From: an uncultured Alphaproteobacteria bacterium
Lineage (GTDB): Bacteria; Pseudomonadota; Alphaproteobacteria; HIMB59; GCA-002718135
Length of the DNA stretch: 64,000 nucleotides
Direction: 5' to 3'
NCBI GenBank assembly: GCA_902570155.1
Contig: CACFXU010000004.1
Coordinates: 59,944 to 123,943, forward strand
Below the pieces are notes generated by a model. That model was not told the origin of the DNA, made no database searches, and was given only the letters and a program-made list of their open reading frames with translations. The position numbers and the translations under genes are program-made. Shown here in pieces: positions 9,549 through 17,899 of this stretch (positions within the stretch are counted from its first letter, which is position 1; each line of letters begins with the position of its first letter).

Positions 9549-9549
9549 A

Positions 9550-9565
9550 AAAAAGTATACTTTTT
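9550..9565. repeat. 16-bp perfect palindrome in the livJ leader
   Basis: AAAAAGTATACTTTTT is a perfect inverted repeat immediately upstream of the livJ ribosome binding site and overlapping the predicted transcription start. It could be an operator for a dimeric regulator of the transporter. With such base composition chance is possible. No regulator gene is adjacent. Confidence 0.45.
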
Positions 9566-9594
9566 ATATACGGTACCTCATATACTAGTTCCAA
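9565..9594 (-). promoter_or_regulatory. Putative sigma-70-type promoter of livJ
   Basis: On the minus strand TTGGAA, an 18-nt spacer and TATATA precede livJ. Transcription would begin near 9558, giving a very short leader. This is read by eye only. Confidence 0.4.
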
Positions 9595-9689
9595 AAATCA
9601 ATCATGCAGTTTTTTTATAAAAATACCTAAGATTTTGGCCAAAAACCATAAATTGACTTCATTTGCCTCACCGGATAAAGATCAAACGT

Positions 9690-10670
9690 ATGACAATTGG
9701 AATTTTAGGCGGAGGTGTTTGGGGAAGTGCGCTTGCTCGAGTTTTAAGCAAAAATAAAGTTATCATTTATGCTCGAGATGAAAAAATTGTTAAATCAATA
9801 AATGAACATAAAATTAATCCAAAATTAAAATACAGTTCATTTAATGAAAATGTCACTGCTACCACCTCACTAAAAGAAATTAGAAACGTTAAATTTTTAT
9901 TTATAACTTTGCCTGCACAAAACATTAGGGAGGTAATTAAGGATTCATCATTACATAATAAAAATCATCATATCATTATATGTTCTAAGGGAATTGAAAT
10001 ATCTTCATCAAAATTTTTAACAGATGTATTTAAAGAAATGATGCCTTTTAAATCAATGAGTATTTTATCAGGTCCATCTTTTTCAAATGAAGTATCTCAA
10101 AGTTTACCAACTGCAGTAACACTTGCAACAAAAGATAAAAAAGATTTTGAGAATATTTCTAAACTTATACCTGATAAACAATTTAGAATTTATTATTCAA
10201 ATGATTTAATTGGAACGCAAATAGGTGGTGCGTTAAAGAATATATATGCGATAGCAGCTGGTGTTGCAGAGGGGTTGAATTTAGGTGAAAATGCTAAAAG
10301 TGCACTTATATCTAGATGCTTTGCAGAAATGACAAGGTATGCAAAAAAATTTAAAGCTGATAAAAATACATTATTTGGTTTATCTGGGCTTGGTGATCTC
10401 ATTTTAACATGTAGCTCTAAAAATTCTCGTAATACACAGTTTGGTATTAAATTAGCTTCTTCAAAATATGATAATTTTTTAGATCTTTTAAAATCGCAAG
10501 AAGTAACAGAGGGTTATTATACAGTTAAAGCAGTCTATAATATTTCACAGAAAAAAAATATTGATATGCCAATAATGGAGTCTGTATACAATATACTTTA
10601 TAGGCAACATGATTTAAAAGAAGAACTAAGTAATTTACTAAGTAGACCAATAACAGAAGAAAAAATTTAA
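9690..10670 (+). CDS. gpsA: Glycerol-3-phosphate dehydrogenase [NAD(P)+]
   Basis: GpsA reduces dihydroxyacetone phosphate to sn-glycerol-3-phosphate in the cytoplasm for phospholipid synthesis. The dinucleotide-binding motif GILGGGVWGSALA opens the protein. The catalytic region GGALKNIYAIAAGVAEGLNLGENAKSALISR and GLSGLGDLILTCSS follow, all diagnostic. The ORF track begins at a TTG nine codons earlier. I chose the ATG at 9690 (MTIGILGG) because family members start right at the Rossmann strand, which gives 326 residues, close to the usual length. deoC follows after 4 nt. Confidence 0.95.
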   Translation: MTIGILGGGVWGSALARVLSKNKVIIYARDEKIVKSINEHKINPKLKYSSFNENVTATTSLKEIRNVKFLFITLPAQNIREVIKDSSLHNKNHHIIICSKGIEISSSKFLTDVFKEMMPFKSMSILSGPSFSNEVSQSLPTAVTLATKDKKDFENISKLIPDKQFRIYYSNDLIGTQIGGALKNIYAIAAGVAEGLNLGENAKSALISRCFAEMTRYAKKFKADKNTLFGLSGLGDLILTCSSKNSRNTQFGIKLASSKYDNFLDLLKSQEVTEGYYTVKAVYNISQKKNIDMPIMESVYNILYRQHDLKEELSNLLSRPITEEKI

Positions 10671-10674
10671 TTCG

Positions 10675-11619
10675 ATGACAAAGAAAACATTTTATAACTT
10701 AGATACAAGCTGGGTTAACAACACGCAAATTAATTTGAGTGCAGTAGAACGTCGAACATCTACCTTAACTAAAAGAAGAACTGTAAAAAAGGAATTTCAA
10801 GTCGCTTGGTTGTTAAAAGCTATTACTTTAATTGATCTTACTACGCTAAGTGGTGATGACACTTTTGGAAAAGTTGAAAGACTGTGTAATAAAGCCCTTA
10901 ATCCGATTGATGATTATATTCTTCAGGATTTAGGAATAGAAAATAATGCAGTAAGAGTAGGAGCTGTATGTGTCTATCATCATCTAATAAAAGATTGTAC
11001 AAAACTTATTCAAAACAAAATACCAATTGCAGCAGTTTCTACGGGTTTTCCTGCAGGTTTATCATCATATACGACTAGAAAAAAAGAAATTTCTGACTCT
11101 ATTAAAGATGGTGCTGATGAAATCGATATTGTTATCAATAGAGGATATGTTCTCCAAAATAACTGGAAAAAATTATATGATGAGGTTCGCAGTTTTAAAG
11201 AAACAGCAGGTAAAACAAAAATTAAAGCTATTCTTGGTGTTGGTGATCTTGAGACTCTTCGAAATGTAGCAAAAGCTTCTTTGGTTTGTATGATGGCTGG
11301 TGCCGATTTTATTAAAACATCAACAGGAAAAGAAAGTATAAATGCAAATCTTAATAATAGTCTTGTAATGTTGAGAATGATTAGAGATTTTCATACAAAA
11401 ACAGGAAAAAAAATTGGTTTTAAACCTGCAGGTGGAATATCAACGGCCAAATCTGTTTTAGAATTTTTAATATTAGTAGCAGAAGAACTAGGATTTGAAT
11501 GGGTTAATCCTAAATTATTGCGAATTGGTGCTTCTAGTTTATTAATTGATATAGAAAGACAACTTTATCACTACACTAGTGGCAGATATGCAAATAAAGA
11601 GAAACTTGCAATAGGATAA
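10675..11619 (+). CDS. deoC: Deoxyribose-phosphate aldolase
   Basis: DERA splits 2-deoxyribose-5-phosphate into acetaldehyde and glyceraldehyde-3-phosphate. The Schiff-base lysine is Lys214 in GADFIKTSTGK. The flanking motifs DEIDIVINRG, KAILGVGDL and GFKPAGGIST are those of DeoC. At 314 residues it is the longer class found in many alphaproteobacteria (E. coli DeoC is 259), with an N-terminal extension before IDLTTLSGDDT. It is followed after 1 nt by an aldehyde dehydrogenase that could remove the acetaldehyde, then by a sugar mutarotase and a sugar kinase. The neighbourhood therefore supports a catabolic role. Confidence 0.93.
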   Translation: MTKKTFYNLDTSWVNNTQINLSAVERRTSTLTKRRTVKKEFQVAWLLKAITLIDLTTLSGDDTFGKVERLCNKALNPIDDYILQDLGIENNAVRVGAVCVYHHLIKDCTKLIQNKIPIAAVSTGFPAGLSSYTTRKKEISDSIKDGADEIDIVINRGYVLQNNWKKLYDEVRSFKETAGKTKIKAILGVGDLETLRNVAKASLVCMMAGADFIKTSTGKESINANLNNSLVMLRMIRDFHTKTGKKIGFKPAGGISTAKSVLEFLILVAEELGFEWVNPKLLRIGASSLLIDIERQLYHYTSGRYANKEKLAIG

Positions 11620-11620
11620 T

Positions 11621-13981
11621 ATGGATAAAATTATTAAAAATTTTCAAAATATATCTTATGGGCCAGCACTAGAAGACAGTAAAGAAGTTAATAGCTGGAT
11701 AAAAAATTTAAAAAATCCAAATAATCATTTTATTAATGGTAAATTTGTAAAATCGTCTAGCTCAAAAAAATTAAATATAATTAACCCTTCTACAAATAAA
11801 AAAATAGCAACATTGTCTGTTGCTTCAAAAAAAGATGTAAATGTTGCTGTTAGTGCTGCCAAAAAAGCTCATGTCAAATGGTCAAAACTTTCATCGTTTG
11901 ATCGATCAAAATATTTATATGCCCTTGCACGTCTCATACAAAAAAATTCAAGGTTTATTTCTGTTTTAGAGACCATTGATAATGGTAAGCCTATAAGAGA
12001 AACAAGAGATATAGATATTCCGCTTGTTGCTAGACATTTTTATTATCATGCTGGGTGGGCTGCTAGGAATACAAACAACTCTGATAACTCTATAGGTGTT
12101 GTAGGGCAAATTATACCGTGGAACTTTCCATTATTAATGTTAGCTTGGAAAATTGCTCCTGCAATTGCTCTTGGCAATACAGTAGTCTTAAAGCCTGCAG
12201 AGTATACTTCTTTAACAGCGCTTTATTTTGCTGAACTTTGTGAAAAAGCTAAAATTCCACAAGGTGTAATTAATATTATTACAGGAGATGGTTCTACTGG
12301 TGAACATATAACATCGCATAAAGATATTAAAAAAATTGCCTTTACTGGATCAACTGAAGTTGGAAAGAAAATAATTCAAACAAATACTAATCCAGATAAA
12401 AAAATGACAATGGAACTTGGAGGCAAATCACCTTTTATTGTTTTTGAAGATGCTGATCTAGATAGTGCAGTAGAAGGTGTTGTTGATGCGATTTGGTTTA
12501 ATCAAGGTCAAGTATGTTGTGCTGGATCAAGACTCTTATTACAAGAAAGTATTGAGAAAAAATTTATCCAAAAACTTAAGAAAAGAATGGAAAAACTTCG
12601 TGTTGGTGATCCATTAGATAAGTCTATTGATATTGGAGCTATAGTTGCGCCTGTCCAACTTAAAAAAATTAATTCTTTAGTAAATAAGGCACAAAAGGAT
12701 GGAAATAAATTATGGCAGCCTTCATGGTCATGTCCAACAAATGGTTTATTTTATCCTCCATCTTTATTTACAAATGTAACACCGTCATCTTTTATTGCTC
12801 AAGTAGAAATATTTGGACCAGTTTTAACAACAATGACATTTAGAACACCTAGTGAAGCTGTATCCATTGCCAATAATACTCCATACGGACTTGCGGCAAG
12901 TATTTGGTCAGAAAATATTAATTTAGCATTAGATATTGCTCCAAAAGTAAAAGCTGGAGTCATCTGGATAAATTCTACAAACTTATTTGATGCTGCGTGT
13001 GGTTTTGGGGGATACAAAGAAAGTGGTTTTGGAAGAGAAGGTGGTTCGGAGGGTATTAGAGCATATTCAAAATTACCACTTCCTCTTTCTAAGTCAAAAA
13101 GAGGAAAAAAATCATCTAAAGGTCAATCATCTAATTCTATCGATAGAACTCCAAAATTATATATTGGAGGTAAACAAAAGAGACCTGATAGTGGTTATTC
13201 CTTTTCTTCTTATGATGCTAAAAACAATTTTATTTGTGATGTTCCAAACGCAAATCGCAAAGATGTAAGAGATACCGTTGAGGTTGCATCTAAAGCAGTT
13301 AGCAAATCTTCCACTAATTTTAATAGAGCGCAAATTCTTTATTACTTAGCTGAAAATTTACAAGATCGAAAAAATACCTTTTCTAATTTACTATCATCTC
13401 TAATTGGTATTTCACAAAAAGATTCCGAAAAAGAATTTGATCAATCAATTGAAAGATTATTTTATTACGGTGCTATGGCTGATAAGTTTGAAGGCTCTAT
13501 TCATAATCCTCCTATAAGAGGTTTAACACTAGCTGTTAAAGAACCGATAGGAGTTGTTGCAAATATTTTAAATGATGATTATCCACTATTAAGTTTAATA
13601 ACTACATTAGGATCAAATTTTGCAACTGGAAATGCTAGTATTATTGTTCCAGGTCAAAAGACATCTCTTTTAGCAACAGAATTATATCAACTACTTGAAA
13701 CTTCTGATGTTCCAGCTGGGTATATCAATATCCTTACAACTAAACAAAATAGTTTGAATAAAATCTTATCTGAGCATGAAAATATTGATGGTATTTGGTT
13801 TTTTAGTGAAAATAATAATGAGCGTCTGAAGGTTATCCAAAGCACAACATCAAATTTGAAAAGAACTTGGTGTCCACAATCAAAAAATCTTGATTGGTCT
13901 TCCAAAGAAGAAGATTTCTTAGAAGAGTTTTTATATCAAAGTACACAAGTAAAAAATATTTGGATCCCTTACGGAGAGTGA
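11621..13981 (+). CDS. Two-domain aldehyde dehydrogenase, ALDH16 type
   Basis: This is a 786-residue protein with two ALDH domains. The N-terminal domain (about 1-485) looks complete: IPWNFPLLMLAWK, FTGSTEVGK, the general-base Glu265 in MELGGKSP and the catalytic Cys299 in GQVCCAG. The C-terminal domain (about 510-786) begins again with LYIGGK and contains KEPIGVVANILNDDYPLL, a degenerate PWNFP-like motif. It ends before any catalytic Cys/Glu. This layout, an active ALDH followed by a truncated non-catalytic one, is that of the ALDH16 family. The gene lies 1 nt after deoC, so acetaldehyde released by DERA is the obvious candidate substrate, which is inference. The intact ORF argues against it being a broken fusion. 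Confidence 0.88.
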   Translation: MDKIIKNFQNISYGPALEDSKEVNSWIKNLKNPNNHFINGKFVKSSSSKKLNIINPSTNKKIATLSVASKKDVNVAVSAAKKAHVKWSKLSSFDRSKYLYALARLIQKNSRFISVLETIDNGKPIRETRDIDIPLVARHFYYHAGWAARNTNNSDNSIGVVGQIIPWNFPLLMLAWKIAPAIALGNTVVLKPAEYTSLTALYFAELCEKAKIPQGVINIITGDGSTGEHITSHKDIKKIAFTGSTEVGKKIIQTNTNPDKKMTMELGGKSPFIVFEDADLDSAVEGVVDAIWFNQGQVCCAGSRLLLQESIEKKFIQKLKKRMEKLRVGDPLDKSIDIGAIVAPVQLKKINSLVNKAQKDGNKLWQPSWSCPTNGLFYPPSLFTNVTPSSFIAQVEIFGPVLTTMTFRTPSEAVSIANNTPYGLAASIWSENINLALDIAPKVKAGVIWINSTNLFDAACGFGGYKESGFGREGGSEGIRAYSKLPLPLSKSKRGKKSSKGQSSNSIDRTPKLYIGGKQKRPDSGYSFSSYDAKNNFICDVPNANRKDVRDTVEVASKAVSKSSTNFNRAQILYYLAENLQDRKNTFSNLLSSLIGISQKDSEKEFDQSIERLFYYGAMADKFEGSIHNPPIRGLTLAVKEPIGVVANILNDDYPLLSLITTLGSNFATGNASIIVPGQKTSLLATELYQLLETSDVPAGYINILTTKQNSLNKILSEHENIDGIWFFSENNNERLKVIQSTTSNLKRTWCPQSKNLDWSSKEEDFLEEFLYQSTQVKNIWIPYGE

Positions 13982-13993
13982 TATACTAAAAAT

Positions 13994-14452
13994 ATGTTAA
14001 TTAACGTCGATCCTATTTTAAGTCCTGATATATTAAAAACATTACGTGAAATGGGTCATGGTGATAGACTCGTTATATCTGATATTAATTATCCTGCTCA
14101 TTCGAACCACAATAGAGTTCACCGATTAGATGGACTTGATATGACAACTGTAATGAGAGCTGTTTTATCTGTTTTTCCATTGGATAGTTTCGTAGATTCA
14201 GCTGTTCACCGAATGGAAGTTGATAATCAACCAGATGAAATTAATGATGCGAACAAAGAAGTAATTGATGCAATTAAGGAAGTATCAGGAGATCATTGGA
14301 AAATAGGTTCATACGAAAGACAAGAATTTTATAAGCAATCAAGATCAACCTATGCATATATTACGACAAGTGAAAGACGACCTTACTGTAATTTTATTTT
14401 AACAAAAGGTGTTATTAAACCAGATGGAACTGTTTGGATAATCGATAAATAA
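13994..14452 (+). CDS. RbsD/FucU family sugar mutarotase
   Basis: This is a 152-residue protein with the family signature GHGDRLVISDINYPAHS near the N-terminus (catalytic His in GHGD) and the C-terminal SERRPYCNFILTKGV with the conserved Tyr/Asn. Members interconvert sugar anomers (ribose for RbsD, fucose for FucU) so that a kinase or aldolase receives the right form. Sequence alone looks closer to FucU, but the adjacent PfkB kinase and deoC point to ribose or 2-deoxyribose. It starts 12 nt after the ALDH and ends 2 nt before the kinase. Confidence 0.85.
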   Translation: MLINVDPILSPDILKTLREMGHGDRLVISDINYPAHSNHNRVHRLDGLDMTTVMRAVLSVFPLDSFVDSAVHRMEVDNQPDEINDANKEVIDAIKEVSGDHWKIGSYERQEFYKQSRSTYAYITTSERRPYCNFILTKGVIKPDGTVWIIDK

Positions 14453-14454
14453 TT

Positions 14455-15369
14455 ATGTCGATTAGTATTCTTGGTATTTTTGTTGCTGATCTCGTTTTTT
14501 TTGGAGAAAAAATTCCCGTTGAGGGTGAAACTATTCTTGGTAAAAATTTTGTTATTGGTCCTGGCGGAAAAGGATCAAACCAAGCTGTAGCTGCGGCTAA
14601 GGCAGGTGCAAAAACTTTTTTTATTTCAAAGATTGGTGATGATCAATTTGGCTCTATGGCAACAGAAATTTACAAAAATTCTGGTGTTGATTATAGTAAT
14701 GTAAATATTTCTAAAGATAATTCTACTGGTGCTGCTGGCATACTTGTTAATGAAGGAACAGGAGCTAATGCTATAAATGTTTTTCCTGGTGCAGCAGGTG
14801 CAATCACTATTGAAGATATAGATAAAGCAGAAGAAGCAATTAAAAACTCAAGTATATTTCTTACACAATTAGAGGCGCCAAAGGATGTTGTTACCTATGC
14901 ATTAAAAAAAGCACATAGTTTAAATGTCAAAACAATTTTAAATCCTGCGCCAGCAGCTGAAATAGATGAATCCTTATTTCCTATGATTGATTATTTTACA
15001 CCAAATGAAACGGAAGCTAGTTTTTATGTCGATCACGATGTTGAAACACACGAGGATGCTGAGAAAGCTGCTATGCAATTATTAGATAAAGGTATTAAAA
15101 ATGTCGTTATAACTCTTGGAGAAAAGGGAGCTTTTTTTGCTAACAGTGAAGAAAAATTCTCTTTACCTATAGCTAATCTTTCAAATCCAGTAGTGGATAC
15201 CACTGGTGCCGGCGATGCTTTTAATGCAGGTTTTGCTGCGGCACTTACCGAAGGTCAAAATATTAAAGATGCTCTTAAATTTGCCAGTGCAACAGCTGGT
15301 TTATCAACGACGAAAATTGGAACAGCAAATTCCATGCCTTCTAGAGAGGAAATTGATAAACTTCTATAA
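14455..15369 (+). CDS. rbsK: PfkB-family sugar kinase (ribokinase or deoxyribokinase)
   Basis: This is a 304-residue cytoplasmic kinase. Motif 1 of the PfkB family is seen as GPGGKGSNQAVAAAKAG, with sugar-binding residues in the N-terminal region. Motif 2 is DTTGAGDAFNAGFAAAL with the catalytic Asp in GAGD. Size and motifs match ribokinase. Because the same operon has deoC and an aldehyde dehydrogenase, phosphorylation of 2-deoxyribose is as likely as ribose; sequence cannot decide. An earlier partner gene (mutarotase) supplies the anomer. Confidence 0.85.
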   Translation: MSISILGIFVADLVFFGEKIPVEGETILGKNFVIGPGGKGSNQAVAAAKAGAKTFFISKIGDDQFGSMATEIYKNSGVDYSNVNISKDNSTGAAGILVNEGTGANAINVFPGAAGAITIEDIDKAEEAIKNSSIFLTQLEAPKDVVTYALKKAHSLNVKTILNPAPAAEIDESLFPMIDYFTPNETEASFYVDHDVETHEDAEKAAMQLLDKGIKNVVITLGEKGAFFANSEEKFSLPIANLSNPVVDTTGAGDAFNAGFAAALTEGQNIKDALKFASATAGLSTTKIGTANSMPSREEIDKLL

Positions 15370-15390
15370 TTATTGTATAATAGAATCAAT

Positions 15391-15570
15391 ATGCAATTAT
15401 TTTTAGAAAGACTGATCTATTTTTGGGCTGGGATAACAGCTATTGGTCTTTTAATAGCCGTAGCTTACTGGGCAATCGCAACTATAATTTACGTAGCCTT
15501 TATCTCTCTTTTTGTTGCTATCGCAGCTACTCTTTTCTATCATTTTTATTGGTCCAAAAGAGATAATTAA
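15391..15570 (+). CDS. Small membrane protein of unknown function
   Basis: This is a 59-residue product starting MQLFLERLIYFWAG. Two hydrophobic stretches (about 9-25 and 27-48) are followed by a short basic tail YWSKRDN. I do not recognise a family. The ORF track uses a TTG six codons upstream; the ATG at 15391 is preferred. Two TATAAT-like hexamers lie just upstream (15365 and 15376), so a local promoter is possible. The gene sits between the sugar kinase and sbcB on the same strand. It may be an independent small membrane protein or a leader for sbcB. Confidence 0.55.
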   Translation: MQLFLERLIYFWAGITAIGLLIAVAYWAIATIIYVAFISLFVAIAATLFYHFYWSKRDN

Positions 15571-15602
15571 TAGTCTATAAATACCAATAAGGTTATTTAT
15601 CA

Positions 15603-17114
15603 GTGTCAAAATATATATTTTACGATTTAGAAACATCGGGAAGAGGTAAGAAAGAATATCCAACTGCTTTTGGTACTACTCCAAAATGGGAGCAGATAAT
15701 GCAAATTGCTGCAATAGTTACTGACTCCAAGTTTAATCAAACAAATCAAAATATGAATGAGTTCTGCAGACCTCGAACATCAGTGATTTCTCAACCTGGT
15801 GCTTTAATAACAACGCTTAAAGGAATGAGAGAGGCACTTGATGCTCCTCAATCATCTTACGAATTAATGAAAAAAATTAATGAAACTTTTGATGAATGGA
15901 AAAAAGATGATCCAAGTTCTACTTTTATAGGTCACAACATAATAGAGTTTGATGAATCAGTTCTCGAATACAATTTGTTTAGTCATATGTTTTATCCTTA
16001 TGTAACAAGAAAGAGTAGGGGCGATACATTAAATTTAGCAAGAGGTTTATATGCCATCAACCCATCAAGTATAAAAACACCTTTAACAGAAAGAGGTAAT
16101 CCTAGTTTTAAATTAGAAAAAATTGCAGAGATGAACAACTTGCCTGTTGAATTTGCTCACGATGCATTTTCAGATGTTAAGACATCAATTGCTCTGACAA
16201 AATATATTAACGAAGCAGACACTACTAATTGGAGTCATCTTCAAATGACAATGAGTAAAGAAGATGCCATTGAATATATAAATAAAAATAAAGGTTTTTG
16301 TTTTATGACGAGTTTTGGGGGAAGAATTAAACTTCAAGCATTGTCGATGGTATGTGAATCTCAGTATAATGGTTGGTTTCACACAATCGATTTAGCTCAT
16401 GATCCAACACCATTACTAGAAGCTAATTCTGAGGAATTTAAAAAACTGATCAAAAGAAAAAATAGATACGTTATTACTAACCAGCATCCTATTATTCTAC
16501 CAGGCAAGATTGCTGCTAATTACGAGCCTTACGATGAAATTGGTTCAGATGTTCTTAATGAAAGAGCGAAAATAGTGTTCAAAAATAAAGATTTAGCAGA
16601 CAAGTTTAAACTTATGGAAATTGATAGACGTATTGAAAAAGAGGATGAAAAATCTCAAGATAATGTATTTCCTGAAAGTGCAGCAAATGCTTTTCTTGAT
16701 TTTAAACAATCAACAGAAATAGCTAAATTTCATGAACAGAATGACTGGAATGAAAAATATAAAATTGCTCTTTCAATTAAAGAGCCAAGAGCAAACTTTA
16801 TTTTAAAAAGACTTATATTTGATGAAAGTCCAAAAACTTTATCAAAAGAAGATTTTAAAATGGTTCATCGAGAGTTACATGAAAGGTTAGTTATTAACCA
16901 AGAAAGACCATTTACAACAATACCTGAAGCAATGTCACAAACTGATACAGAGTTAGTTAAAATGGAAGACAGTGATGATGAAAATAAAGCTCAAAAAATG
17001 CAAATTTTAAAAGATTACAATGTCTATTTAAATTTTATGGAGAAATATTTTTCTAATAAAAATGCTGAACCCCTTCCAAGTGGTAAGGAACTGAGCAAAA
17101 TAATCTTTGGTTAA
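15603..17114 (+). CDS. sbcB: Exodeoxyribonuclease I
   Basis: ExoI degrades single-stranded DNA 3' to 5' in recombination and mismatch repair. The 503-residue protein has a DnaQ-type DEDDh nuclease domain: DLETSG (D-x-E), IGHNIIEFD and HDAFSDV. The ExoI-specific order continues with QPGALITTL, ARGLYAINPSSIKTPLTERGNPSFKLE and a C-terminal part with DLAHDPTPLLEAN and the ExoI tail. The start is GTG with a weak AAGG upstream. The last base of the stop codon is shared with the next start. ExoI is best known in gammaproteobacteria; I find the assignment firm from the motif order. Confidence 0.9.
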   Translation: MSKYIFYDLETSGRGKKEYPTAFGTTPKWEQIMQIAAIVTDSKFNQTNQNMNEFCRPRTSVISQPGALITTLKGMREALDAPQSSYELMKKINETFDEWKKDDPSSTFIGHNIIEFDESVLEYNLFSHMFYPYVTRKSRGDTLNLARGLYAINPSSIKTPLTERGNPSFKLEKIAEMNNLPVEFAHDAFSDVKTSIALTKYINEADTTNWSHLQMTMSKEDAIEYINKNKGFCFMTSFGGRIKLQALSMVCESQYNGWFHTIDLAHDPTPLLEANSEEFKKLIKRKNRYVITNQHPIILPGKIAANYEPYDEIGSDVLNERAKIVFKNKDLADKFKLMEIDRRIEKEDEKSQDNVFPESAANAFLDFKQSTEIAKFHEQNDWNEKYKIALSIKEPRANFILKRLIFDESPKTLSKEDFKMVHRELHERLVINQERPFTTIPEAMSQTDTELVKMEDSDDENKAQKMQILKDYNVYLNFMEKYFSNKNAEPLPSGKELSKIIFG

Positions 17115-17899
17115 TGTTTGAGCTTCAATATTTTATTATTGGCATTGTCCAAGGTTTTACTGAATTTTTGCCAATTAGTTCTTCTGGGCATTTAGTTCTT
17201 GTATCAGAATTAACGAGTTGGCAAGATCAAGGTCTTTTTACTGATGTTGCTGTTCACGTTGGAACATTATTAGCAGTTATAATTTATTTACGATCTCATA
17301 TAACAATATTAATTAAAAGTTTTTTCTCCTTTCAGCTTTCTAACAATGATAACTTAATTAAAATTATTATTGCAACAATACCTGCGGTTATAGTTGGATT
17401 CTTTATTTTTGATTTTGTTCAATTATATTTTCGAGATATCAAAGTTGTTGCAGTATCAAGTGTTGTTTTTGCTGCTTTATTATTTGTAGCAGATCATTTT
17501 AAGATGAAAATATCTTCTTGGAAAAATATGAGTTATGTGCAAGCCTTTATCATTGGTGCATTTCAAGTATTAGCATTTATACCTGGGGCAAGTAGAGCAG
17601 GTGTTACAATTACTGGAGCGCGTTTTTTAGGAATTGATCGATCATCTGCAGCAATTTTTTCTATGCTTTTATCTATTCCGATTATTTTAGCATCATTAGT
17701 TTTAACAAGTTTTGATTTAATGAGCAGTGCTGAGGTAAATATAAATTTATACCAATCATTATTTGCAGCATTTGTTGCGTGTATTACTGCTCTAGTATCA
17801 ATTAACATCATGATGCGAATAATTCAAAGTTCAACCTTTAATATATTTATTATTTATAGAGTTTTACTAGGATTTATCTTATTATATTTTTATGCATAA
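17114..17899 (+). CDS. uppP: Undecaprenyl-diphosphatase
   Basis: UppP is a polytopic inner-membrane phosphatase that recycles undecaprenyl diphosphate to the carrier lipid used for peptidoglycan and O-antigen, and gives bacitracin resistance. The 261-residue protein shows both family motifs: GIVQGFTEFLPISSSGHLVL (catalytic Glu and PISSSGH) at the N-terminus and PGASRAGVTITGARFLG. Length is normal. It overlaps sbcB by 1 nt and the aldolase gene by 8 nt. Function connects with the PBPs and the glycan island in this window. Confidence 0.95.
   Translation: MFELQYFIIGIVQGFTEFLPISSSGHLVLVSELTSWQDQGLFTDVAVHVGTLLAVIIYLRSHITILIKSFFSFQLSNNDNLIKIIIATIPAVIVGFFIFDFVQLYFRDIKVVAVSSVVFAALLFVADHFKMKISSWKNMSYVQAFIIGAFQVLAFIPGASRAGVTITGARFLGIDRSSAAIFSMLLSIPIILASLVLTSFDLMSSAEVNINLYQSLFAAFVACITALVSINIMMRIIQSSTFNIFIIYRVLLGFILLYFYA

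Noticed and set aside
13687-13905. Minus-strand ORF inside the ALDH gene (also 12799-13017)
   Set aside because: Shadow of the ALDH16 coding frame; no recognisable domain.
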